64,000 nucleotides of DNA, taken from the NCBI GenBank assembly GCA_030062745.1, contig CP099839.1, forward strand, positions 36,241,293-36,305,292, in the 5' to 3' direction. The stretch is from Capitulum mitella (Eukaryota > Arthropoda > Thecostraca > Pollicipedomorpha > Pollicipedidae). The position numbers were made by a program, and so were the translations under genes. Below are positions 48,701-59,975 of the stretch, piece by piece (within the stretch, counting starts at the first letter, position 1; the number at the start of each line of letters is the position of its first letter). A model generated the notes under the pieces. It was not told the origin of the DNA, ran no database searches, and worked only from the letters and a program-made list of their open reading frames with translations.

Positions 48701-49560
48701 TACAGTGGTGGACACCATGCCAAAGGCCCAGGGGCGACCACGTCTGCTGGCATCGAATCAGCGCGTTTCATGCGCCCCTGAAGGTGCATCGACTCGTGAA
48801 AAGACCACTCTGGTATTATCCCAGGCAGAGAGTGACATCATAATGGGGCTACCATCACCCCTCTTTTAGTAACGATGAAACACTTGTGCTGCGACCTTAT
48901 GCATACACTTAAATTCTATCTAAATGGTAAAATCTAAATGGTAAAATCTAAATTCTATCTAAATGGTAAAACGTATTTGTACGACGATTAGTTTTTAATC
49001 ATGCCATTGCACTATTCTTATTTGTGTGCCTGAGTTGGGTGAGAGCAATACAGAACATAGGATTGGCCTATCCGATAATCAAGAAATTCCTGGAATCGTA
49101 TTTGTATAATGTATCCCCAAATTGAGACGGAGCGATGCTGTCATGTCGATGTCATGTCGTGTCGATGCTGATGCAGCGAGCGAATGCTGTCACACGGCCG
49201 ATGAAAACCAGCGGTATGAATGTCTGGATGTAATTCAGATAACTATTGAACTACGCCCTTTTGGGCGACAGCTTTGGTACCCGGGCCAATGTCTCAAGGC
49301 TACCCAGTATTTAGGCTAGTGATACATGCAATGAGTTTTGTCTTCTGTTTGGCTTCCTTCCTTCTTCACCATTTTTTGTCTGGTGCAGAGCAGTATCAAT
49401 ACATATGACATAGCCATAAGGCATCTTGCAAAAAATGCAACAATGAGAACCGACCCAAGATAGCATACGGTCACCAGCATATCTGGGCATCATTAGCGGT
49501 GATGGCCGTTCCCCTCTGGTTACCTGATTAAATGGGAATGCTCTGGTTCCTCCGCGGTCG
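45795..49560. other. Mostly unassigned; several very short repeats
   Basis: Holds a direct repeat of GCAGTTTCTGCCACTATGCC (about 46714) with a variant about 58 bases later, a (TTTG)n run at 47881-47901, and three CCCATTG units at 48060-48080. A TCTAAATGGTAAAA tandem lies at 48915-48970. The 48300-48680 segment has GGTCA/TGACC words and a GC-rich end like the TTAA-type families, but I could not identify both ends. No gene recognised. Confidence 0.55.
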
Positions 49561-49584
49561 GTAGGCGCTGTGGTCGGGACGCGG

Positions 49585-49730
49585 CGCCTATAGCCGGGTC
49601 CCGGGGTCCCTGGCAGCAGGGTTCCGGGGTTCCCGGCCGGCGGCAGGGAGTCGCGCCTGTAGCCGGGTCCCGGGGCCCCTGGCAGCAGGGTTCCGGGGTT
49701 CCCGGCCGGCGGCAGGGAGTCGCGCCTTGA
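49585..49730. repeat. 69-bp tandem repeat, 2 copies
   Basis: CGCCT starts at 49585, 49654 and 49723, spacing 69. The copies are nearly identical (CAGCAGGGTTCCGGGGTTCC). Since 69 is divisible by 3, a - strand frame repeats a 23-residue Pro/Gly-rich unit, without other evidence of coding. Confidence 0.95.
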
Positions 49731-49884
49731 GGCCGGGGTCCGGCGATCCGCCGCCCTCGGCAGCGGAATCAATACACTCTGAGCGCCGGTCGGTCCGGGT
49801 CCGTCCGCCGGTCACCGGCCGACACCTGCACACCTGAAGACGCATGGCCGGACTGAGCCGGGTGGGCGGGCCGCGGACTGCCGA

Positions 49885-50340
49885 GCTGAGATCAGCCGGC
49901 CGCCGACCGACCGGAGCCGGGGGCTGAGATCAGCCGGCCGCCGACCGACCGGAGCCGGGGGCTGAGATCAGCCGGCCCCGACCGACCGGAGCCGGGGGCT
50001 GAGATCAGCCGGCCGTCGACCGACCGGAGCCGGGGGCTGAGATCAGCCGGCCGCCGAGTGACCGGAGCCGGGGGCTGAGATCTGCTGGCCAGAGCCGGCA
50101 GCTGAGATCAGCCGGCCGCCGACTGACCGGAGACGGGGGCTGAGATCTGCTGGCCAGAGGCAGCAACTGAGATCAGCTGGCCACCGACTGATCAGAGTCG
50201 GGGGCTGAGATCTGCTGCCCAGAGCCGGCAGCTGACATCAGCCGGCCGCCGACCGACCGGAGCCGGGGGCTGAGATCTCCCGGTTGGGTGCTGGCCGGAG
50301 CCGGTAGCTGAGATCAGCCGGCTGGTCGCTGACCGCAACT
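49885..50340. repeat. 38-bp minisatellite, about 12 copies
   Basis: GCTGAGATCAGCCGGCCGCC starts at 49885, 49923 and 49961 (38-base spacing), followed by GACCGACCGGAGCCGGGG. Later copies degenerate (GATCTGCTGGCCAGAG). Each unit contains the near-palindrome GCTGAGATCAGC. Confidence 0.95.
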
Positions 50341-50559
50341 GCGACCAGGCCTGGCCGGCAGCCGGGGAGAGTCGCGGGCTGGCTGGGGAGAGCCAGGTGT
50401 CCTGATGGCGGCCAATTTAGTCGGCCCGCTCCCAGCGAGAGGGCGCCGCGATCCTGATGATGATAGGTCTGGCTCGCCGCAGAGGAAGGAAAGAATGGAG
50501 AAGATAGGCGATGAGCTTTTAGCCTCTAGCTCCCGTGTTTTAGAAACGTTATCTGTTTG

Positions 50560-50715
50560 TTTTCCATTACTCTGTCTCCCTCTTACTTTCTCATTCTACC
50601 TATTAAATCCCTCGATCCCTCTCTTTCTCTTCTCCCTTTCGCTCTGTCGCTCCTTTTCTCTTCTCTCTCCTACCTCTCTCTTTCTTCCTTACCCCCTCTC
50701 GCCGTCACTCCCCTG
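50560..50715. repeat. Pyrimidine-rich (CT)n tract
   Basis: CT-rich on the + strand (CTCTTTCTCTTCTCCCTTTC). The + frame 50405-50797 passes through it and becomes Leu/Ser/Phe-rich; not a credible gene. Confidence 0.85.
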
Positions 50716-50799
50716 TGACTATTTTCTATCTTTTGGTTATTGTACTGGCTTTTTGATGACAATGCATCGTGTCGCCAAGCTCCTCCAAAGAGAGTGAGT

Positions 50800-51620
50800 G
50801 TGCTGATTGTAATAGGTCGGGCACGTTATTGACGGAGAAAAAAAGCTGTACAGAATTATACGTGATGATAGTTATGCAAATCGAAGTATGACCTCACTAA
50901 TGCCCTTGCTGCTGCTGCAATAAATCTACGTGACTAATGTTGTATCCATTTATCATATTTTGCTTTTGAGTTTGTCTCAGTGTGAATAAAATACAACATA
51001 TGGAAGGGTGTGCCATCGACGAATATTCTTAACTTTTCTTGGCAAGTGTTGTTGAACTTGTGCTAACCGTATTATCCTGCCTGAGCAAATTCCTCCAGTA
51101 CGCATGTGTGACACATCCTAAATTAAATTTTTGACAAAGTCCACTTTTTCAGTTCTCTTGTTTTGCCGTACCTTCTTGTTTGGCAAGTCTGAGTCCTGAA
51201 GAACCTAAATCAATGGGCCTGTTTTTCTCGTAAACAACCCCTGATGCTAATGTACGGGACAGGAAACTACGTTGTTCGCATCAAGAAAGCATGTCAATGG
51301 GATTCTTATCTTAAAATTCTCTCCGTACAAAAACGTGAGAAGTCTGTCTTTCTGTGAGTGGTTCGAAACATTTGCCAACCTTACAAAAATGAATATCTCT
51401 GATGGAGGTCATTATCCGTCTTTACCGTTCTCCCTAAATATTAAATTACGTCTACAATCAAAGCACTTATATCGTCATCTGTTTGCATCGTAATTGGCAC
51501 ACTATTTGGTCTGTTCTATGGTGGCTGTGTCTAAGACATTGCTGGAGTTCAAGTCCTGAGAGGTTAGCAGGCCTGAACAGGGGACGGCTATGGTGTTGAA
51601 TTTGACTCTGATGTCTTGAT
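50800..51620. other. No feature recognised
   Basis: AT-rich and frame-poor. Confidence 0.55.
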
Positions 51621-51949
51621 CAGACGATGCAGCGGCTGAGAACGAGGAATGGAGAAGAAATGGATAGATATATTGGAAAAGAAAGGGAGGGGGGGGGGAC
51701 ACGCCTACCGCCAGTGTTCGACTCGAGCATCCATTCTGATCAAACGTCAGACACCACCTGGCGCAATGGATGGCCGCCTCCAGCTGCCGCTCTGCGCTCC
51801 CTCTCTGGAGGCGCTTCTGCAGATATCGCCTGATCCGGTCTCCCGACAGCCCTTGCTGTATCTGCTCGTTCTGTTCGCGTTTCTTTCTGTAGAAGCATTC
51901 CTCACTGTTCGGTGTTTCTTTGTTTTCTTATCTTAATTGTGCTGTTCTT

Positions 51950-52075
51950 TCTCTTCCCCGCCTCTCGTCTCATTCCCCGTCCCTCCCTCCGTCCCCCTCT
52001 CCCTCTCTTTGTATCTCTGTTTCTCTCTCTCCTTCCCCCTCTCTCCCTTTCGCCCTCCGTCTCTCGCTCTGCACG
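51950..52075. repeat. Pyrimidine-rich (CT)n tract
   Basis: Runs of CTCTCTCCTTCCCC type. The frames over it on both strands are low-complexity and sit beside a GC island. Confidence 0.9.
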
Positions 52076-52600
52076 GCTCCTGCCGGCAGCAGGACCAGTC
52101 CGTTCTGATCTGCCCAGAGCCAGGTCGGCAGGTGTATTGACCACGGTGGATCGGCGGCGGCGGCAGCCGCTCGGCCGGCGCTGACTGTCCGGCCGGCAGG
52201 CCAGGCCAGCCTGATTAAAGCCACCGCCGACGACGGATCAACAAGCCAGTCACCTGCATTATGCATCGCCTCCGATCGCCCCCGATGGCTCCTGCGGGAG
52301 TGCCGCGCTCGCCGCCGTGCGCTGTGAGCGCGGCCAGCGCCGGCTCGGCCGTCGGCGGCGGCGGCGGTGGCGGCGAGCGGCGGCGTCTGTCGAGCTCCGG
52401 ATCCGCGCCGGAGTGATTTGTGGCCGCTGACGGGCGCCAAACAACACCGGCCGACCAACGAGACGGCCCCGGACGCGCCGGCTTATGCAAATGAAGGCCG
52501 CGCCGGCGGCGACGCGCAGAACGCAGTGCGGCCCCTGCGAGATTAAGTGCGCCAAAATCGCCGGCTCTGGGACACCGAGTTGCCGCTTGGACATCGGTAA
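52076..52600. other. GC-rich island with octamer and palindromic A/T motif
   Basis: CpG-rich with GGCGGCGGCGGCGG near 52355. Embedded are TGCATTATGCAT at 52255-52266, CTGATTAAAG near 52211, and the POU-type octamer ATGCAAAT at 52485-52492. No protein recognised in the - strand frames 51970-52640. Confidence 0.65.
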
Positions 52601-53319
52601 TGTTTAACGGGCCTACGCTAGGTGATGTGTTATTTGCCAAATCAACGAACGTTCTACGAATAGTGTATAGTTCGATACAGGGTTATATCTTGGTGAGTGT
52701 CTTGAAATGTGGAATGTGAGATGTGAATTGTGTGTCGAGAAATGCCGAGAAACAACAGAGGTGTCAAGCACGCGTTTTCGCCGGGAATTCTGACGCCATA
52801 CGCTGGCTGAGGTAGACTGCTCCGCAGGACATCAGCTATTACGGTGCAGCGTACGTTTCAGGCGGTAGTACCTACATCGCCCCCTGTAGTGCGGACAGTA
52901 TCCTAAGGCCGATGGGATGAAATAAGCACTGTCAGAAAGGACAGAAAGACGGACCGAGGAAAAGTATGATGTGAAATACATCCTGCTGCACGACATAAGA
53001 AAACTGTTTTTTACTTAAACAGCCTCTATAGTTACCGTTAACGCTATCTTTCTCGAGCGGAAGCTTTTAAAGTAAAAAGAATTCAGCCTTTCTCTGGGAC
53101 CCGAGGTAAATCAGTTTTCTATAGGAAACTCTATCTGAGTAGGGGCATTTTTAGTTTTTAGTTTAACTAGTACATACAAGCGTTCTTGGGCGAATATAAG
53201 GGGATGCTATTAGGCCATGGCTTCCCCATGAGCGCAGAAGGTTCCCTTGTCGGGAATACCGTTTACTGGCCAATAGGGTGCCGAGCCTGAAATTATGTTC
53301 TCGAAGCCTCAAAGGGTGA

Positions 53320-54575
53320 CTCAAGGTGTCTAATAAATGCTCCGAGGACGAGAACAAAATCAACAACTCAGCTAAGCTCAATCGTCATGACAACCCAAGA
53401 GCGCCTCGAATCTCGGAGAGTCCCCCCCCCCTCCCCCCGAGAGCTCAGAGGGCGCCCCTGAGGTCTAGAACCATCTCGATGGCTAGAAGGATGTCCTGGA
53501 AAACGAAAAGCCTACCCAAACCCCTCGAGGACCGAACCCAAACACAAGCCAAAGCCAAACAAAAGCCAAACCCAAACAAAAGCCCCCGAGGATTGAAAGG
53601 GCGCTCCTTTGATCTGGAACTATGTCCCGAGGTCCAAAAGGATGCAGACGATTTTTGTAAATGATTGGAGAGGGGAGCCGAGCAGAGGGCACGGCAACCT
53701 AACTTCCCCCAAATGCGGGTTTCTCAGCGGATTTAGCCATTTTATTTTGGCCAACGAAAATTTATAAGTTTTATTTGTTACTATTTATCAAATGGAAAAT
53801 TGCATTTATTTCCGTGTATACAGGTATATATATATATATATATATATATAAATATCGAAGATAGCTAGACAGATAGATACACCGCTTTAGACTTTATTCT
53901 TTACTTTTTGTTCATCTCTCCTCTATTGCGGTCGTTCTGTTCGTTATTACTACTCATTTCCCTTTAAAGCCGGCAAAAAATATTAGGCGGAGGCCCAAAC
54001 CAACATAAGGTGGGCCCAGATCAACAATGGGTGGGCCAGGGCCCTCTCAAAAGAATACAAATCGACACCGCTGGGAGGATGTCGTGAAGAATAAAACTGA
54101 GTTCCAAACCCTGGGACTAGAGGGGCGCCTCCCGAGGGCTTATTCGGGGCCCGGTGTTCTTCGTCCCTAGGGTAAGAAAAGGACGCCCTAAGTAATAAAA
54201 CGGCGCTTCCACAGGTAAAAAACACTGAAAGGGCGCCCCCTATGGCTCGAGGGGCGCCCCAATGTCTCCCAAGGGCGCGCTCGAGATTTAGAGATACATC
54301 CTGAGGACTAGAAGGACGTCCTGAAAAAAAGAACGTCTCAAACCCTGGAGGGGCCTCCCTAGTGGCCCGAGGGGCGCCCATGATGTATGGAAACGCGTCC
54401 CGAGATTTAGAATAACGCCCTAAAGAACAACAGGGCTCCCAAACCCCCAGAAGGTCGCCCCCGAAGGCTCCAATGGCGCCTTTGATGTCCGAAAATGTGT
54501 CCCGATGGCTTGAAGGACGCTCTAAAGAACAAAAGGGCTGCCCAAACTCTTGAGAGGCTCCCCTAAGAGTTTTAT
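53320..54575. repeat. About 100-120-bp tandem repeat in two blocks
   Basis: Both blocks (about 53320-53660 and 53980-54575) share the monomer words GGGCGCCCC, GGCTCGAGGGGCGCC, CTAGAAGGACGTCCTG, GATTTAGA and CAAACCC. In the second block CGAGGGGCGCCC recurs at 54248 and 54368, and a diverged form near 54469. The 320 bases between hold AT-rich DNA and a (TA)n microsatellite. The 240-codon - strand frame at 53983-54705 is a translation of this repeat. Confidence 0.8.
53825..53850. repeat. (TA)n microsatellite
   Basis: About 26 bases of alternating TA between the two blocks of the GGGCGCCC repeat. Confidence 0.97.
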
Positions 54576-54579
54576 ATAT

Positions 54580-57055
54580 AATCTGGATATGTGAACACCG
54601 TCGAGCACCGTTATCAGCGCCCGTTTTGGCACTGGATGACTGATGCTTCGTAGTGGAACGGCATAATTTATTTGATCTGGATGTCCAGTGTTGTAACGGT
54701 GTCATTGGATCACTGACGATTAATGGCTGTCAGGTACCGCTTAAATCTATTTTAAGTATGGAGTGTAATATATGTAGACAGAACCTGTAGCGCCTAGAGT
54801 GGCAAAAGCAATTGAATGCATGAAAAGCTGATACATCCATCTGTGTGCTGGCCTTGAGCATCGTCGCGAACCACTCGCATACAACGATTCGCCCACGCGT
54901 GTCACACTCAATCCAACATTCCGATAGTTCGGTGGTGGGGATTTTGCCCCGTCACCTCAGTATCACGTGTCCTGGGGACTAGAAATGACACCTAAGGCAA
55001 GGTGTAATGATAAAAAGATGCCCGGCTACCCTCCAGTCCAGGCGAGGCGGGGCCGTCTCTCCGCACAACCTTTACACGTCAAAATACAAAAAATTAACTG
55101 ACGACATTCTTTAACTTCAGCTGCCTCCTCCCGTCCCACCATACGTATTGGAACTCCTAAATCTGGCGTCGCCCTCCGCCCCCCTGAAGCATGATGGCAT
55201 CCCTTTTGGTCATCTTCTGAATGCCCTCCTGCTAGTACCAACGAGTAAGTTTCATTTTTCTCTTGTGTGTGTTTGTCTCACCAAGGTCGGGTATTAAATG
55301 ACATCTGTATTCCTATTATCAAACATTTCACACTACTACCTGTTCAACCCGTTTCAAAGTGAGTCAGTCATAACAGGTTGTTCGCATGCATAATGTGCAC
55401 TTGCGATAGGTGATATGCTCGTGAGCGCACATTCATGCCATCAAGAGATCACTTTGGCGTTGATTAATGTACGACATGAACCATATGTAGGGGACTTTAA
55501 GGGGTTTAAGACAGGCAATTGTACTTCGCTTCTGGCGACACGTTGTCTCCTAACATATCACATTTTCTGTTTTTTTTTTTTTTTTTAGTTTAATGAGTTG
55601 GAGGTGATGTCTGCCCACATTTGTATTTGACTCTTACTCAGAAAATTTGTTATCCCGTGCATCTGTTGGAGGCGACCAAATATGTACTACTGCAGACTTT
55701 GCACGTCCAATCATTACAGCAAGCGTTCAATTTCCGCTTCAGAATAGAGCTCCTCTGCTGGTGTCTTTTTGCCCGGAAAACTCGACGAATTCATTTCGGG
55801 GACACAAAAGAAGTGCCGGTTGGCCGGGCGCCGTCAGCTGCGGCGGCCCACGCCGGGGGAGGAGCGCGCTCAGCTCTCCAGAGGCGGAGAAAAGAGACAA
55901 CAGACATTCAGACCGCCGAGCAGTCACGAGACACTCTGACGGACCACCGACAAAACGATACTGTTAGACAATCATAAAAACGGCAGACAGTCAAACCAGG
56001 AGGAGACAAGACACATCACAACACATCATAACACATCACGACGGCCGCCCGAACAGTTGCAGGAACATCAGATACTACGATAGCCAAAGATGTAACGGGC
56101 ACTGAATTGATCGAAAACGAGAGCCTCTCAGACATTTATGAGTACAAAAGACATCCGATCTCGGACACGGAGACGACAGACGCATATACGGGAGTGGCTT
56201 TTGGCTGTTTTAAACACATCGTAATGCAGGGCACGTTTTATTTTCACGATGATTGTAATCGGCATAACATAGCGTCATTTATCAAAGGTGCCTTGTGATG
56301 GAAGGATAAAATTCGTGTTGTGCGAGAATGCATGAAAAGCAAGTATCAAAAGGTATCAAAACACATAACGGGTAAATCACGTTCAGTCTTCGTTCATGTA
56401 CGAACGATGACAGGTCGCATATTTTTCCATTTGTTTTAATTGCCCTATACTAGGCCCCCAATTGCTTTTTATTCAAACACTGCTTTGTAATCAAGTACTT
56501 TTTAGCTTTTGTGGCTACTTTAGAAACAATGTTGCATATTGGTGTGCCGCTTTTAATTCCAGCTGTATTTACCCTGGCTACCAAGAGCAACCATTCGCAA
56601 GAAGTGGAGCCGGCCATTTGATGACGAAACTACCCTTATACATAAGTTAATCGAGCCCACTTTTAATGTTTTTCTAGCGGCCCAGCAAAGATGAATGAAT
56701 GGTTGGTTATAAAGACATTCACCAATTATGTGTAGCTGATGATTTTATCTTCATTTGCTTATATACGCACAGGTGTTAATGGCTGTTTCTAAAATCAAGA
56801 GCTGGTTGCCTACTGAAGATTGCATAGCATCCTCGTAATCAATTTTATGCGCCTAATTTCAAGTGATAAATAACATAGTTGTCCTGCTAGTCTCCTTGAG
56901 TTCCACACATGATATATTCAAGATCCATTACTAGGTTTCAATAAGTCTTCCAGCATAACAGGCTGTTTACTAAACCTGCTGGGCCATTGAGATTTATGTG
57001 TGGCCCGACAGCCATAGCGAGGCTAGTTCCACTTTCTCAGATTCAAAACCACGTC
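54580..57055. other. No gene recognised
   Basis: AT-rich with a short GC-rich patch at 55820-55920 and a T-run at 55569-55586. No protein family was recognised on either strand. If the receptor gene starts further upstream this is intron, which cannot be told from the sequence. Confidence 0.5.
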
Positions 57056-57059
57056 TGTT

Positions 57060-57990
57060 TTGAATACCAATGCGTTTCTAATCCGCGCAGAGTCCCCGGG
57101 GACAAGCGTCCGGTGTTCGACGGTCGCGGCCGAACCACAACCAGCCCGGCCGCGTCCGAGCCGGACAGTGCCGTGCCGTCCGAGCCGGACAGTGCCGGGC
57201 GGCGGGTTCGCGGCTCCGGCGGCGGGCTGGCAGCTGTGGCGGCCGGCCGGCCGGCCAGGCTCCGGTGCGGTGCCTGGTCCGGATCGTTATTGCCGCACCG
57301 TCCCTGTCGCGGCGGCGGCCACTGTCGGCGCAATCATCGCCCGTTCAGGGCCGCCGCCGCCGTCGGCCTCAAAGAACAGAACTCGTTGGCCGGCCGGGTC
57401 GTGACAAACGGTTCCATATAGCCGGCGGCGGCGGCGGCCGGCAGCCCGCCTCGACCTGCGACCGCAGCGGCGGCTCGGACCCTGCCGCCTGAGCGCGAGT
57501 CGGCCAACACTTCGAGCCGCCGGCGCTCGATGCATCGAGCCGACAGCGAGGTCACACGCGGCCGAGCGGGTCCGCAAATAATGTTCACGTGGGCCCGAGC
57601 GGCGCCAATTGGACTCAACTGTGTACCAATCTGGCGGAGCGTCTTCGGCTGCTGTGTGTTTTACGCGCCGGGCGTTTGCCGTGCGCCGACACCGAGCACG
57701 ACTGGCGGGCGTGGGCCGGCCGGGGGGCGGCTCGATAGCGCGCCCAGCTGAGGCGACTGGAGGTCGCTGATTTTCGTGGAACCCCTGCGTCCGTGCCGCC
57801 GCCGGCCCGGTCCCGTCCCCGGAGGGCCAAGTTGGCCGGCCGGGCGAGATACGACCACGGTCACCCCAGGTGGCCGTTGGGCGCCGCCGCGCACCAAACC
57901 TCGTCCTCCCCATCACTAACAGAAATGGACCTGCCGGCGCCGGCTGCACGTGACTGGCGCCCTTCTCAGCGGCCGACGAGAACCTCCAGC
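57060..57990. other. GC-rich island just upstream of the receptor exons
   Basis: CpG-rich, with GGCGGCGGCGGCGGCC near 57424. The long - strand frame 57287-58141 and several + frames overlap and are compositional. It ends about 125 bases before the first receptor exon. That exon is internal, so the island is not its own promoter unless an alternative start is used. Confidence 0.6.
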
Positions 57991-58113
57991 CGCAGGGAAC
58001 AAGCTCGGAAAACTTTGTACGAATTCTGGTGTGTTCAAAAACGTGTTTGTAATCTGCTCGCCCTAAAATATCTTTCAGAGTAATTAAGACGACTGCTTTG
58101 TTTCTAATTACAG

Positions 58114-58251
58114 TGCAATACGGCCGTGGCAATGAAGGCATTTTTCGATATGATGCACAAGCTGCCCAGGAAGCTGGTGTTATTCGGAGCTGCTTGCACC
58201 CACGTCACCGATCCTATAGCGAAGGCCTCCAGACACTGGAACCTGGTCCAG
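58114..58251 (+). CDS. GABA-B-R2: GABA-B receptor subunit 2, internal exon (Venus-flytrap N-lobe)
   Basis: Internal exon of 46 codons, phase 0 at both ends. It is preceded by a pyrimidine-rich acceptor ending in CAG and followed by the donor GTGAGC. It starts at a Cys codon and reads through KAFFDMM, LVLFGAACTHVTDPIAKAS and HWNLVQ without a stop. From memory of the family this is the bacterial periplasmic-binding-protein-like extracellular domain of class C GPCRs, and the GAACTHVTDPIAKAS block is typical of arthropod GABA-B subunit 2. The two cysteines, at exon residues 1 and 28, have the same spacing as the N-lobe disulphide pair I recall for human GABBR2. The protein is a plasma-membrane receptor that pairs with subunit 1 and couples to Gi/o. 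In mammals subunit 1 binds GABA while subunit 2 carries the G-protein coupling. Upstream exons (signal peptide, start of the N-lobe) were not found in this window. Confidence 0.88.
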
Positions 58252-58985
58252 GTGAGCTGTTCTGTTTTTATTTTTATTTTTGCTATTGCGTGCTACCATC
58301 ACAATCATCGTTGTTTGTATTGTTGGTTGTTACCATATTACTACTGAGTACGCCGGAACGATTAAATGGCACGTTGGCTATATATCACAGAACATCCTTC
58401 TGTTTGTATGTACCTAGTCAATATTTTTCAAACGTAATACAGGTCGTGGGGCCGCAATGTTTAGTAGTACCGCATGTATCACTTAGTCGCGTGCTTGTGA
58501 TGTGATAACTCCTTTGCCTTTATTTCACCAAATTTCATCAGCTATACGTCGATGCGTACCAGTAAATGAGCTGTGAATGAAAATATTACGTCGTCTCAAA
58601 CATGTCAGATTTTCCATCCCTCAGAGGATACGGCGAGATGAGAACAAAACCCGAAAGGCTCAAAACAGGTTATTGACAATTTGTTGGCTACTTGAAAAAA
58701 TACCATGTGCATGAAATGGATGCAAGAAAGGGCAGGATGAGCGCAAGCCATTTTGTCGCATTAGCCCACTGCCAACATAAAGACTGCCGAAGAATAGCTC
58801 TTTCATGAAATCTTAACAGATTAGGATGTGAGTTTGACGACGGTTGTGCCTTTCATGCGGAAATGTATCGAAATCGACGTCATTGTTCGTTACTGCCGCC
58901 ACTCTTTTTGCATTATCGCTGAAGTTATCAGACTGTGGCCACGCTTCGTGTGACGCTAACTCCGCCCCTCCGCTTCCCTTCGCAG
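58252..58985 (+). other. GABA-B-R2: Intron between the two GABA-B receptor exons
   Basis: A 734-base GT...AG intron joins two phase-0 exons. The donor is GTGAGC and the acceptor is a C/T-rich run ending CTTCGCAG. It is AT-richer than the exons. I see no repeat or second gene inside it. Removing it gives a seamless WNLVQ/LSYADTHP junction, which is the order known in arthropod subunit 2. Confidence 0.85.
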
Positions 58986-59153
58986 CTGTCGTACGCAGAC
59001 ACGCATCCGATGTTCACGCAGCAAAAATTTCCGAACTTTTACCGGATCGTGCCGAACGCGCGCGACCTGGACGTGGCTCGGGTGGAGTTTGTGCAGCAGC
59101 ACGGCTGGAAGCGCGTGGGCACCCTGTGCCAGGACGATCCCAGATACACGCTG
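58986..59153 (+). CDS. GABA-B-R2: GABA-B receptor subunit 2, next internal exon (Venus-flytrap domain)
   Basis: A 56-codon phase-0 exon bounded by CTTCGCAG upstream and GTGAGTG downstream. It opens with LSYADTHPMF, continues with FPNFYRIVPNARDLDVARVE and ends with GWKRVGTLCQDDPRYTL. In class C receptors this stretch continues the N-lobe: the Leu-Ser-Tyr-Ala loop, the Phe-Arg-x-Val-Pro strand and the Trp-x-Arg-Val-Gly-Thr strand are all recognisable. WKRVGTL is close to the vertebrate GABBR2 form, while LSYADTHPMF is arthropod-like. The reading frame would run on to the following residues only by intron read-through, so the donor at 59154 is preferred. I could not find the next exon in the remaining 4.8 kb, where Penelope-type and simple repeats occupy much of the space. 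GPCR exons for the seven-helix part are not present. Confidence 0.88.
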
Positions 59154-59749
59154 GTGAGTGCAGGCGCCTTGCGTCGATTTCGTGTCGTGTCGATCATACG
59201 ACCGAAGGGAGGCTCAGAGCTGGCTGAAAGCCGGGATCTTAGGTAAGTCCAGGAACAGTTTGAGAGCGCACCGGCAACGAGCCGCCATCCTCTGAGCCGC
59301 AGGCTAGTCAAATGTCCGCGCAGGAACACATGGTAAGTGAAATGGCCGTGTGAAGAGGTTCAGGGCAGATGAAGGCGCGCGAGGCCTGCGGATAAGCCAG
59401 TCGGTCGGCCAAAAAAGAATCCCTGGCGATTGACAGTCTTGTCAAACTCCCTGACAAATCCGAAGAATTTGTCAAAGCCCTGGGAAAGTCAGACCATGGT
59501 ACAAGATTTCTCCTCGGCCCTATCACCATCGCTGGAGCATGGAATCGAATATCAGGGTTCCACATATTGCCATTTACATCCGCTCATGGGGATGATAGTG
59601 CTAAAAAACGGATGGAATATTCACGGTGTAAAAGAAGACACGTTAAGCTGATGCGCTGTGGGCGGCAGCTGTGAATTCTGAAGGTTTGCAACGCTCTCAG
59701 GTACTGAAATTGTAGGCGCTCAATCTGTCGCCTGCCCGCTAATGCCAAA

Positions 59750-59975
59750 ATGGCGTCCCGGTGCCGCCGACGCCGCTGGGCGTCGCTGCGCGTTGCCTTT
59801 CAGTGTGCATCAGGCCTGAGTGCTGTGTGGTCGGTTCGATGATTGACACGCGGCGGCCGGTCGCGGGCCGCGATTTTATGGCCCGCGGCGCCCCGGCTGG
59901 GGCTGGTAATGCCCGTCGATGGACCGCAGCCGTCCGGCTTTGACAGCTTCAGGCCGGTTCAAGCGAATTGGCGAG
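59750..59975. other. Short GC-rich patch
   Basis: CpG-rich (GCGGCGGCCGGTCGCGGG) within the likely downstream intron. It holds GATTTTATGGCC, another A/T core in GC surroundings. No gene recognised. Confidence 0.5.

Noticed and set aside
53983-54705. 240-codon open frame on the - strand
   Set aside because: It is the translation of the GGGCGCCC tandem repeat, and the amino-acid repeats follow the DNA period.
57060-57990. Promoter CpG island of the GABA-B gene
   Set aside because: The following exon starts in the middle of the ligand-binding domain, so the main promoter must be further upstream.
57287-58141. 284-codon open frame on the - strand
   Set aside because: It lies in a CpG island, overlaps the + strand receptor exon, and has no recognisable domain. 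GC-rich DNA has few stops.
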